Assembly: GCA_018713185.1 (NCBI GenBank)
Contig: DVFQ01000073.1
Span: 1 to 36,443 of the forward strand
Direction: 5' to 3'
Source: Candidatus Copromonas avistercoris (nom. illeg.)
GTDB lineage: Bacteria; Bacillota; Clostridia; Lachnospirales; Lachnospiraceae
DNA length: 36,443 nucleotides
The notes under the pieces were generated by a model, which saw only the letters and a list, made by a program, of their open reading frames with translations, ran no database searches and was not told where the DNA came from. Positions 24,721 to 33,001 of this stretch are shown piece after piece. Each line of letters starts with the position of its first letter. Position 1 is the stretch's first letter. A program made the translations under genes and the position numbers.

Positions 24721-25617
24721 ATGGAACTTCGGAATTTGAGGACATTTGTCCACGCGGCGGAATTAAACAGCTTTTCCAAGGCGGCGAACCGGTTAAATTA
24801 TGCCCAATCGACGGTGACGGCCCAGATCGACGCCCTGGAAAAGGAACTGGGTGTTCAGCTGTTCCACAGGAACGGGAAGAAAATCAGCCTGTCAGAGGCG
24901 GGACAGGAGCTTTTGCGGTATGCCTACCGGTTTCTGCAGCTGGAAAACGAGGTATATCAAAGCTTTGGAGGCGAAGAAGAGCCGTCCGGAGACTTGTGCG
25001 TCGGGATCCTGGAGTCGCTAAGCGCCTCCGGCCATATGAAAGGCTTGGAACAGTTTCTCAGGGACTATCCGGCGGTCCGCCTGCGGGTGCGGATCGGGAC
25101 GACAATTGAATTAATGGAAAAGCTGGAGAACGGAGAGATCGACGCCGCGTTCCTTTTGGATACGCCGGTCATGAACCGGAAATTCCGCACGGTGGATCGT
25201 CAGTCAGTACGGATCCTTTTTATTGCGCCGCCCGGGTCCGGCTGGGGAGGGAAACGAGTGATGCTGCGGGATTTAGCGGAAGAACGGTGGCTTTTGACGG
25301 AGCGGGGCTGTAATTACCGGAGACTTTTGGAAGAGGAGCTTTTGAAAAGAGAACTATCGGTTTTCGATCCGTTGGAGATTGGCTCCACCTCGGTTTTGAT
25401 CCGCTGCGTGTCCGACGGGCTGGGAATTTCCCTGCTCCCGGAATATAATTTGACAGAGGCGCTGCGGGAAGGACGGGTACAGGAGATCCCGGTGGAAGAC
25501 TGCAGGATGGAGATGGAGTTTCAAGCGCTGATCCATAAGGACCGATGGCTTTCGCCATCGATCCAAAAGATCTGCGAGTATATGAAATATGGAAGCGGCG
25601 GCCCGCTTAAAGAATAA
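24721..25617 (+). CDS. LysR-type transcriptional regulator
   Basis: The 298-residue regulator has the N-terminal winged helix-turn-helix typical of the family (LRTFVHAAELNSFSKAANRLNYAQSTVTAQIDALEKELGVQLF). A periplasmic-binding-protein-like effector domain follows from about residue 90 (GDLCVGILESLSASG). Length is normal. GGAGACAGGAA precedes the ATG. It is divergent from the nitrilase and convergent with M20D copy B, and dyads with LysR-box geometry lie in the gap. It most likely controls the nitrilase and perhaps both M20D genes in response to a small acid or substrate. Confidence 0.93.
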   Translation: MELRNLRTFVHAAELNSFSKAANRLNYAQSTVTAQIDALEKELGVQLFHRNGKKISLSEAGQELLRYAYRFLQLENEVYQSFGGEEEPSGDLCVGILESLSASGHMKGLEQFLRDYPAVRLRVRIGTTIELMEKLENGEIDAAFLLDTPVMNRKFRTVDRQSVRILFIAPPGSGWGGKRVMLRDLAEERWLLTERGCNYRRLLEEELLKRELSVFDPLEIGSTSVLIRCVSDGLGISLLPEYNLTEALREGRVQEIPVEDCRMEMEFQALIHKDRWLSPSIQKICEYMKYGSGGPLKE

Positions 25618-25653
25618 ATTTGCTTAAAGAATCAACTCGCAAAACGCCATGTT

Positions 25654-26832
25654 TTATCCGAGGAAATCCCGGGCATATTGTACTAAAACGGCAGTTCCCA
25701 CGGCAAGGCAGCCTTCATCGAATACATTTTTGGAATTGTGGAGCCCGTGTCTTGTATTGGGATCGGAATCGTTTCCGCAGCCAAGGCTGAACTGGGCGCC
25801 GGGGCCGTATGTCGGGAACAGGTAGGAGAAGTCCTCCGAGCCCAAGGAAGGATCGGCGATGGTTTTAATGGCGCCGGCGGGAAGCAGCTTTTGGGCGGCG
25901 GCGCGGATTCCGTTTACGATGGGCGTGTCGTTTACGAGCGGCGGCATTCCCTTGTTCCAGGAAACCTCCGCCTTGCCCCGCATGGCTTCGGCGCAGGAAA
26001 CGGTGATCCGGTCAATGGCCGCCTGCATTGCCTGACGGCTTTCCGGCTCCAGGCTTCTGAGGGTTCCGCCCATCTCCACATAATCCGGGATCACGTTGTT
26101 GGCCTGGCCGCCGTGGATGCTGCCGACGGTGAGGACCGCCGGATGGATGGGATGGTTTTCCCTGGAAACGATGGTTTGAAGCTGGGTCAGGATATAAGCG
26201 CTGATTATAATAGGATCAACGCAGTTTTCCGGATGAGCGCCGTGGCCGCCTTTTCCCGTGACCCGGATCTGGAACATGTCGGAGGAGGCGCTGGCGGGCC
26301 CGTCCTTTAAGCCGATGCATCCGGCGTTCAGCTTGGGCGCGACATGCAGGCCCACAAAGGCGTCCGGCTTTAATACCTGATCAAAGCCGCAGTCGATCAG
26401 CTGCTTGGCGCCGCTTCCGTTTTCCTCTGCCGGCTGGAACAGGAACATGACGTTTCCATGAAGCTCGTCCTTAAGGGCGGAGAGGATTTTCGCGGTATAG
26501 AGCAAAACGGTGGTGTGGATATCGTGGCCGCAGGAATGGCAGACGCCGTCGGAGGCCGACGCGAAGGGAAGCCCGGTCAGCTCCTTCATCGGCAGGGCGT
26601 CGATATCCTCGCGGATTGCCAGGGTTTTTCCAGGGAAACGGCCTTTCAGAACTCCGACCACGCCGGTTTTTAAGCCGATATCAGCGATTTCAATGCCGTA
26701 TTCGGTGAGCTTTTCCTGGATCAGCTTCGTGGTTTGAAACTCCTGATTGCTGAGCTCCGGGTTTTGGTGAATGTGCCGGCGCATCTGGATCATTTCCTGC
26801 TCCTGCGCTTTGACCAGTTCCATTGTATCCAT
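25654..26832 (-). CDS. M20D amidohydrolase, copy B
   Basis: The 392-residue paralogue has the same length as copy A at 22190-23368 and all the metal-binding segments: CHSCGHDIHTT, FQPAEE, GLHVAP, GKGGHGAHPE and GLHNSKN. Differences cluster in surface segments and around residues 90-95 and 310-330, so substrate preference could differ. I use the ATG at 26832, six bases after AAAGGAGG, not the ATG directly abutting it. It has its own promoter. It converges with lysR with only 36 bases between and no visible terminator. Confidence 0.92.
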   Translation of the reverse strand: MDTMELVKAQEQEMIQMRRHIHQNPELSNQEFQTTKLIQEKLTEYGIEIADIGLKTGVVGVLKGRFPGKTLAIREDIDALPMKELTGLPFASASDGVCHSCGHDIHTTVLLYTAKILSALKDELHGNVMFLFQPAEENGSGAKQLIDCGFDQVLKPDAFVGLHVAPKLNAGCIGLKDGPASASSDMFQIRVTGKGGHGAHPENCVDPIIISAYILTQLQTIVSRENHPIHPAVLTVGSIHGGQANNVIPDYVEMGGTLRSLEPESRQAMQAAIDRITVSCAEAMRGKAEVSWNKGMPPLVNDTPIVNGIRAAAQKLLPAGAIKTIADPSLGSEDFSYLFPTYGPGAQFSLGCGNDSDPNTRHGLHNSKNVFDEGCLAVGTAVLVQYARDFLG

Positions 26833-26880
26833 AAGCATCCTCCTTTTGGTAAATAAGTTCTATATATCGATGTTATTGTT

Positions 26881-26909
26881 ATTATAGAGGCTCCGGGGCC
26901 GGAATGCAA
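26881..26909 (-). promoter_or_regulatory. Promoter of M20D copy B
   Basis: On the minus strand, TTGCAT (complement of 26904-26909) and a perfect TATAAT (complement of 26881-26886) are 17 bases apart, about 48 bases before the start codon. Confidence 0.75.
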
Positions 26910-26985
26910 GCCGAAGGAAACGGCTGGAAGCTGCTGCAAGGCTGCCGGAGGTTCGCCGGAAAGCGTCCGGTTCATGAGAAAAAGA

Positions 26986-27014
26986 TTGCATTTTACGACA
27001 AAAAAAATTATAAT
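26986..27014 (+). promoter_or_regulatory. Promoter of rel
   Basis: TTGCAT (26986-26991) and a perfect TATAAT (27009-27014) are 17 bases apart, 63 bases before the rel start codon. A perfect hairpin (TTCCCTT-AAA-AAGGGAA, 27046-27062) lies between it and the ribosome binding site. Confidence 0.75.
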
Positions 27015-27077
27015 TGTTTCATTATAAAGGGATCATATCGTTGGATTCCCTTAAAAAGGGAAAAAGGTGGGATGTGT

Positions 27078-29360
27078 ATGGAAGGAAATAAGCTGAAAAA
27101 TATTGAAATCGAGCTGGAAGCTCCTGCGGATTTTACGAGTCCGGAGGTGCTTTACGACGACCTGGTAAAAAGCATCCGGAAATATCACCCCTCCGACGAT
27201 CTGACGATGATCGAAAAGGCGTACCAGATTGCCCGGGACGCCCATAAGGACCAAAAGCGGAAATCCGGAGAACCCTATATCATCCATCCCTTATGCGTAG
27301 CGATCATCCTAGCGGATCTGGAAATGGACAAGGAAACCATCGCCGCCGGAATCCTTCACGATGTGGTGGAGGATACGGTGATGACGGAAGCGGAGCTTAC
27401 GGATGTTTTCGGACGGGAAGTGGCTCTTTTGGTGGACGGCGTTACCAAGCTGACCCAATTAAACTGGGATAAGGATAAGGTGGAGATCCAGGCGGAGAAC
27501 CTTCGCAAGATGTTTTTGGCCATGGCCAAGGATATCCGCGTGATCCTGATTAAGTTAGCGGACCGTCTCCATAATATGCGGACGCTTCAGTATATGAAGC
27601 CGGAAAAGCAGAGAGAGAAGGCCAGAGAAACCATCGAGATTTATTCTCCGCTGGCGGACCGCCTCGGTATTTCCCGGATCAAGATCGAGTTGGACGACCT
27701 GGCGCTCCGCTATCTGGAGCCGGAGGTCTATAAGGATCTGGAGGAGACCATCGCCCTGACCCGCGAGGCCCGGGAAAACTTCATTAATGAGATCAAAGCG
27801 GAAATCAGCAGCCACATGGAGAACGCGGAGATCAAATGCGAAGTGGAAGGCCGGGTGAAGCACTTCTTCAGTATTTATAAGAAAATGCTGAATCAGCATA
27901 AAACGCTGGATCAGATCTATGATATTTTCGCGGTGCGGATTATCGTTGATACGGTAAAGGACTGCTATGCGGCCCTGGGCGTGATCCATGAAATGTATAA
28001 GCCGATCCCCGGACGCTTCAAGGACTATATCGCCATGCCGAAGCCCAATATGTACCAGTCGCTCCACACGACGTTGATCGGCAGCAACGGCCAGCCCTTT
28101 GAGATCCAGATCCGTACCTATGAGATGCACCGGACGGCGGAATACGGAATTGCGGCCCACTGGAAATATAAGGAGAGCGGCAGCGGCCAGGTGGCGGCCG
28201 GAGACGAGGCGAAGAAGCTAAGCTGGCTGCGCCAGATCCTGGAATGGCAGCAGGACATGTCCGACAACAAGGAATTTTTAAGCATGTTAAAGAGCGATCT
28301 GGACATGTTCTCCGACAGCGTGTACTGCTTTACGCCCACCGGCGATGTGAAGGCTCTGCCCAGCGGCTCTACGCCCATCGATTTCGCCTACGCGATCCAT
28401 ACGGCCGTAGGCAACAAGATGGTAGGCGCCAGGGTCAACGGGAAGCTGGTGAATATCGATTACGTGATCCAGAACGGCGACCGGATCGAGATCATGACTT
28501 CCCAGAACTCCAAGGGCCCCAGCCGCGACTGGCTGAACCTGGTGAAAAGCTCCCAGGCTAAGAATAAGATCAACGCTTGGTTTAAGCAGGAGCGGAAGGC
28601 GGACAATATCCTTCGGGGCCGCGAGATGATCGACCGCTACTGCAAGGCCAAGGGAATTAATTTCGCGGATATCAATAAGCCGGAATATATCGAAAAGGTT
28701 TTAAAACGCTATACGTTCCAGGATTGGGACTCCGTCCTGGCCTCCGTCGGACACGGCGGGCTGAAAGAGGGCCAGGTCATCAATAAGATGGTGGAGGAAC
28801 GGAAGAAGAAGCTGAAACGGGAAGAGACCGACGCGACGATCCTGGACAATATCGCCAATAACAGCCGCCCGTCGGTGGTGCCGATCCGGGGGAAAGCCGG
28901 CAGCGGAATCGTCGTAAAAGGAACCCACGACCTGGCGGTCCGGTTCTCCAAGTGCTGCAATCCCGTTCCGGGAGACGAAATCGTAGGCTTTGTTACGAGG
29001 GGACGGGGAATTACGATCCACCGGACCGACTGCATCAACGTCTTAAATCTGCCGGAGATGGAGCGGAGCCGTTTGATCGACGCCGAATGGCAGGCGCCGG
29101 AGAACGACCAGAGCACGGCGACCTACGCTACGGAGATCGTGATCTTTGCCAACAACCGGATCGGAATGTTCGTGGATATTTCCAAGATCTTTACGGAGCG
29201 TCAGATCGATGTAAAAGCCATGAACGCCCGAACCAACAAGCAGGGGAAGGCGACGATCACCTTGAGTTTTGATATCCACGGCACCGACGAATTAAACGGT
29301 CTGATGGCAAAGCTGCGTCAGATCGACGGAATCCTGGATATTGAGCGGACGTCGGGCTGA
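27078..29360 (+). CDS. relA: Bifunctional (p)ppGpp synthetase/hydrolase Rel (RelA/SpoT)
   Basis: This 760-residue stringent-response enzyme has the full domain order. The HD hydrolase has H94-D95 in GILHDVVEDT. The synthetase has the RFKD motif R313-D316, PNMYQSLHTTLIG and EIQIRT. TGS begins near VYCFTPTGDVKALPSGSTPIDFAY. A zinc-finger/helical region contains KCCNPVPGDEI, and a C-terminal ACT domain follows. The RxKD form of the synthetase motif is typical of bifunctional Rel. The start at 27078 is set by AAGGTGG seven bases upstream; an ATG two codons earlier is too close. It opens the conserved clostridial order rel, MBL, hemZ, hisS, aspS. Confidence 0.97.
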   Translation: MEGNKLKNIEIELEAPADFTSPEVLYDDLVKSIRKYHPSDDLTMIEKAYQIARDAHKDQKRKSGEPYIIHPLCVAIILADLEMDKETIAAGILHDVVEDTVMTEAELTDVFGREVALLVDGVTKLTQLNWDKDKVEIQAENLRKMFLAMAKDIRVILIKLADRLHNMRTLQYMKPEKQREKARETIEIYSPLADRLGISRIKIELDDLALRYLEPEVYKDLEETIALTREARENFINEIKAEISSHMENAEIKCEVEGRVKHFFSIYKKMLNQHKTLDQIYDIFAVRIIVDTVKDCYAALGVIHEMYKPIPGRFKDYIAMPKPNMYQSLHTTLIGSNGQPFEIQIRTYEMHRTAEYGIAAHWKYKESGSGQVAAGDEAKKLSWLRQILEWQQDMSDNKEFLSMLKSDLDMFSDSVYCFTPTGDVKALPSGSTPIDFAYAIHTAVGNKMVGARVNGKLVNIDYVIQNGDRIEIMTSQNSKGPSRDWLNLVKSSQAKNKINAWFKQERKADNILRGREMIDRYCKAKGINFADINKPEYIEKVLKRYTFQDWDSVLASVGHGGLKEGQVINKMVEERKKKLKREETDATILDNIANNSRPSVVPIRGKAGSGIVVKGTHDLAVRFSKCCNPVPGDEIVGFVTRGRGITIHRTDCINVLNLPEMERSRLIDAEWQAPENDQSTATYATEIVIFANNRIGMFVDISKIFTERQIDVKAMNARTNKQGKATITLSFDIHGTDELNGLMAKLRQIDGILDIERTSG

Positions 29361-29387
29361 GGCGGAATACCTAGCTAGATAATAAGG

Positions 29388-29450
29388 GCCGCTGCATAAC
29401 GGAACCGGATCCTTTAAGATCTGATTTCAGGTTTGTGCAGCGGCTTTCTG
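29388..29450 (+). terminator. Terminator-like hairpin after rel
   Basis: GCCGCTGCA (29388-29396) pairs with TGCAGCGGC (29436-29444), followed by TTTCTG. The loop is 39 bases and contains further short pairings. The T-tract is weak, so read-through into the next gene is likely. Confidence 0.5.
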
Positions 29451-29475
29451 CGGACAGAAGGGAAGGAAAGGAAAA

Positions 29476-30120
29476 ATGAGTGAGATTCGCGTGAAACGTT
29501 TGGTGGTAGGAGTTGTGGGGACCAATTGCTATCTGGTATATCATGAGGAAACGAAAAAGGCGGCGGTTGTGGATCCGGGCGACCGGGCGGATTTGATTTT
29601 GGAGGCGGCGGAGCGCTACGGCCTGTTTCCGGAAGCGATCCTATTGACCCACGGCCATTTCGATCATATTATGGCGGCCAATGAGCTGCGGGAGAAGTGG
29701 CATGTGCCGGTCTACGCATGCAAAAAGGAGCTGGATATTTTAGGAGACTGGGAGAAGAACCTGGTGGCCAGCTATTTTGATACGCCTTATACGGTAACGC
29801 CGGATATTACTGTGGAGGAGGGCGATACCTTCAGCGCCGCGGGCTTTACCTGGCAGGTATTTGAGACGCCGGGCCATACCATCGGCTCCTGCTGCTACTA
29901 TATCGAAAAAGAAAAGGTGCTGTTTTCCGGCGACACCTTGTTTTCCGGCTCCTATGGCCGTACGGATCTGCCGACGGGAAGCGGACGTATGATGATCGGC
30001 TCCGTGACGCGGCTTTTAAAATCCCTTCCGGAGGATGTCATGGTATATCCGGGCCACATGGACGAAACCACCATCGGCTATGAAAAGCAGTACAATCCCC
30101 TGGCGAGGTTTTTGAAATGA
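29476..30120 (+). CDS. MBL-fold metallo-hydrolase (glyoxalase II-like)
   Basis: The 214-residue cytosolic protein has the metallo-beta-lactamase signature LTHGHFDHI (H59, H61, D63, H64), the later metal ligands in ETPGHTIGS and FSGDTLF, and YPGHMDETTIG near the end. It belongs to the small hydroxyacylglutathione-hydrolase-like group found in most Firmicutes; the physiological thioester substrate is unknown. GGAAAGGAA precedes the ATG. Its stop overlaps the hemZ start (ATGA). Confidence 0.9.
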   Translation: MSEIRVKRLVVGVVGTNCYLVYHEETKKAAVVDPGDRADLILEAAERYGLFPEAILLTHGHFDHIMAANELREKWHVPVYACKKELDILGDWEKNLVASYFDTPYTVTPDITVEEGDTFSAAGFTWQVFETPGHTIGSCCYYIEKEKVLFSGDTLFSGSYGRTDLPTGSGRMMIGSVTRLLKSLPEDVMVYPGHMDETTIGYEKQYNPLARFLK

Positions 30121-31640
30121 TCGGCATTTTATTAAAGGACGCGTCTTATGAACAGGATATCCGGGAGCTTTTAATGGCTTTTTATCCCGGGGAGACCTTT
30201 GCGCATGAACGGACGGAAGAAGCCGCCCTTTATGTGGAAGGGGAGTTTGAGCCGGAAGGGAGAGAAGCAGGGCCGGAGGGCCGAACGGAGGATCAAACAG
30301 AGGACCAAACGGAAGAAAGCCGCGGCGAGGACGGCGGCTTTTTTTCTCTGCGGCTTTTGGAAAATGGAGAAACGCTGGCAAAAAAGCGGTTCCCGGTCCA
30401 GTACGGAAAGCGGTTGGAAACCAAGACGGCTATCAAGCGGGAGCTTTACGAAATGCTTTCCGCCCATACGGGAAAACGCCTTCCCTGGGGGACGCTGACG
30501 GGGATTCGTCCGACGAAGATCGTGCTTTCCAGACTGGAAACGGGGGAGACGGAGGAATCGATCCGTTCGTTTATGGCCGATACCTATCTTACCAGCGGGC
30601 AAAAGATCGATCTGTGCGTGGAAACGGCAAAGCGGGAACGGAGCCTTTTGGAAAAGCTGGATTATGAAAAGGGATACAGCCTTTATGTGGGGATTCCCTT
30701 CTGTCCCACTACCTGCCTTTACTGTTCCTTTACTTCCTATCCCATCAGCGCCTGGGAAAAGAAGATTCCCCTCTATCTGGACGCGCTGTTTCAAGAGCTG
30801 ACTTATACGGCGAAGCGGATGAAGGGCCGCGTCCTGGATACGATCTATTTCGGCGGCGGGACGCCTACCTCTCTCAAGGCGGAGGAGCTGGACGCGATCC
30901 TTTCAAAGATCGAGGAGCTGTTCGACTTGTCCGCGGTGCAGGAGATCACGGTGGAAGCGGGCCGGCCGGACAGTATTACGGAAGAAAAGCTGAAAACCTT
31001 AAGGCGTCATGGGATCACCCGGATTTCCATCAATCCCCAGACCATGAAGCAGGCGACCTTAGAGCTGATCGGCAGACGGCACACGGTCCAGATGGTAAAA
31101 GAGCAGTTCCATATGGCAAGGGAACTGGGCTTTGATAATATTAATATGGATTTGATCATCGGCCTTCCGGAGGAGGATCTCGCTGACGTCCGGGACACTT
31201 TGGATCAGGTGGAGGAACTGGCTCCGGAAAGCTTGACGGTCCATTCCCTGGCCATCAAGCGGGCGGCCAGGCTCAATATGTTCCGGGAGCGGTATGCCGG
31301 TTTAAAAATCCAGAATACCCAGGAAATGATCGATCTGACGGCGTCCCGGGCCAGAGCCATGGGGCTTCATCCCTACTATCTCTACCGCCAGAAAAATATG
31401 GCCGGAAATTTTGAAAATGTGGGATATGCGGCTCCGGGAAAGGAATGTCTTTATAATGTTCTGATCATGGAGGAAAAACAGACGATCCTTGCCTGCGGAG
31501 CGGGAACGACGACGAAGGTGGTGTTCCCTTCGGAAAACCGGCTGGAGCGGGTGGAGAATGTAAAGGACGTCGGCCAGTACATCGAGCGCATCGGCGAAAT
31601 GCTGGAGCGGAAGGAAAAAATGCTTGAAAAGCTGGAATGA
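30117..31640 (+). CDS. hemZ: Coproporphyrinogen dehydrogenase-like radical SAM protein HemZ
   Basis: This 507-residue radical SAM protein has the iron-sulfur motif CPTTCLYC (C196, C200, C203). A long N-terminal domain before it is typical of HemZ rather than HemN/HemW. Downstream are YFGGGTPTSL, INPQTMKQATLELIGRRHT, NMDLIIGLPEED and the C-terminal KNMAGNFENVGYA segment. Residues 42-73 form an acidic low-complexity insertion with a 12-base tandem repeat encoding TEDQ twice. No other heme genes are in the window, so the true role in this organism is uncertain. It is translationally coupled to the MBL gene and followed by hisS after 70 bases. Confidence 0.9.
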   Translation: MIGILLKDASYEQDIRELLMAFYPGETFAHERTEEAALYVEGEFEPEGREAGPEGRTEDQTEDQTEESRGEDGGFFSLRLLENGETLAKKRFPVQYGKRLETKTAIKRELYEMLSAHTGKRLPWGTLTGIRPTKIVLSRLETGETEESIRSFMADTYLTSGQKIDLCVETAKRERSLLEKLDYEKGYSLYVGIPFCPTTCLYCSFTSYPISAWEKKIPLYLDALFQELTYTAKRMKGRVLDTIYFGGGTPTSLKAEELDAILSKIEELFDLSAVQEITVEAGRPDSITEEKLKTLRRHGITRISINPQTMKQATLELIGRRHTVQMVKEQFHMARELGFDNINMDLIIGLPEEDLADVRDTLDQVEELAPESLTVHSLAIKRAARLNMFRERYAGLKIQNTQEMIDLTASRARAMGLHPYYLYRQKNMAGNFENVGYAAPGKECLYNVLIMEEKQTILACGAGTTTKVVFPSENRLERVENVKDVGQYIERIGEMLERKEKMLEKLE

Positions 31641-31710
31641 GTAGCGTATAGTATTGACAGACAGCGGGCCGGATACCCGCAGGATCAAATAAACAGACTG
31701 AGGTTGAATT

Positions 31711-32979
31711 ATGAGCTTGAAAAAGAAACCGGTAACCGGCATGAAGGACATCCTGCCGGCGGAGATGCAGATCCGGGATTATATCCTGGGCCAGATCAAG
31801 GAAACTTACCGCAGCTTCGGCTTCTCGTCCATCGAGACGCCCTGCGTGGAGCATATTGAAAACCTTTTAAGCAAACAAGGCGGCGACAATGAGAAGCTGA
31901 TCTTTAAGATTTTAAAGAGGGGCGAGAAGCTGGATCTGGAAACGGCGCAGACGGAGAACGACTTGACGGATGGCGGCCTTCGCTATGACCTGACGCTTCC
32001 CCTATCCCGCTATTTTGCCAACAACGCGGCCAGCCTTCCGACGCCGTTTAAGGCGCTTCAGATCGGAAACGTATGGCGCGCGGACCGTCCCCAGAAGGGA
32101 CGCTTCCGCCAGTTTATGCAGTGCGATATCGATATCCTTGGAGACGCTACCAGCCAGGCGGAGATCGAGCTGATCCTCGCGACTACGACGGCTCTTTCCA
32201 GGATCTGTCCGGGCCGCGGCTTTACGGTGCGCATCAACGACCGCCGGATCCTGCGGGCGATGGCGGTATCCAGCGGCTTCCCCGAGGACGATATTGATAA
32301 AGTATTTATTACCGTCGATAAGATGGACAAGATCGGAACCGACGGGGTAAAGGCGGAGCTTTTGGAAAACGGATATTCGGAGGCGTCGGCGGACCGGTAT
32401 CTGGAACTAATGAACCAGGCGTCCCCGGACGCGGCGGGCGTCAGAAAGATGGGAGAGCTGCTTAAGGGCGTCTTAGAGGACGGCGCGGCGGAGAACCTTG
32501 CCCGGATCATGGAGACGGTAACGGAGGTTTCCCAGGTCGGCTGCCAGCTGGTTTTCGATCCCACGCTGGTCCGCGGAATGGGCTATTATACGGGAACGAT
32601 CTTTGAGGTTTCCATGGAAGGCTTCGGCGGTTCCGTAGCCGGAGGCGGAAGATATGACCGCATGATCGGGAAATTTACCGGAATCGATACGCCTGCCTGC
32701 GGATTTTCCATTGGATTCGAGCGGATCGTCACGATCCTTTTGGACGCCGGCTTTACGGTGCCCGAAGGAAACGGAAAGGAAGCCTGGCTTTTTGAAAAGG
32801 GAATGGGAGCGGAACGGCTTACCGCGATCATGAAGGAAGCCATGGCGGCCAGGGCAGAGGGAAAGACGGTTCTGGTAGCGCAGATGAATAAGAATAAAAA
32901 ATTCCAGAAGGAGCAGCTGGGAAAAGAAGGCTATCTGGAGTTTAAAGAATTTTATAAGGAAGAATTAAAACGGGATTAG
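31711..32979 (+). CDS. hisS: Histidyl-tRNA synthetase
   Basis: The 422-residue class II synthetase charges tRNA-His. It has GMKDILPAEMQIRDYI at the start, motif 2 (GNVWRADRPQKGRFRQFMQCDIDILG), the histidine-specific LVRGMGYYTGTIFEV and AGGGRYDRMI, and motif 3 (CGFSIGFERIV). The C-terminal anticodon-binding part is diverged and short, ending in QMNKNKKFQKEQL. AGGTTGAATT precedes the ATG. It sits 22 bases before aspS, the usual pairing. Confidence 0.96.
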   Translation: MSLKKKPVTGMKDILPAEMQIRDYILGQIKETYRSFGFSSIETPCVEHIENLLSKQGGDNEKLIFKILKRGEKLDLETAQTENDLTDGGLRYDLTLPLSRYFANNAASLPTPFKALQIGNVWRADRPQKGRFRQFMQCDIDILGDATSQAEIELILATTTALSRICPGRGFTVRINDRRILRAMAVSSGFPEDDIDKVFITVDKMDKIGTDGVKAELLENGYSEASADRYLELMNQASPDAAGVRKMGELLKGVLEDGAAENLARIMETVTEVSQVGCQLVFDPTLVRGMGYYTGTIFEVSMEGFGGSVAGGGRYDRMIGKFTGIDTPACGFSIGFERIVTILLDAGFTVPEGNGKEAWLFEKGMGAERLTAIMKEAMAARAEGKTVLVAQMNKNKKFQKEQLGKEGYLEFKEFYKEELKRD

Positions 32980-33001
32980 ACAGATCAGAAAGGAAATCGT
33001 T

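Noticed and set aside
31654..31680. TTGACA and a GCGGG/CCCGC hairpin before hisS, considered as promoter or T-box leader
   Set aside because: No -10 element lies at proper spacing, and the 70-base gap is too short for a T-box with its specifier loop and antiterminator.
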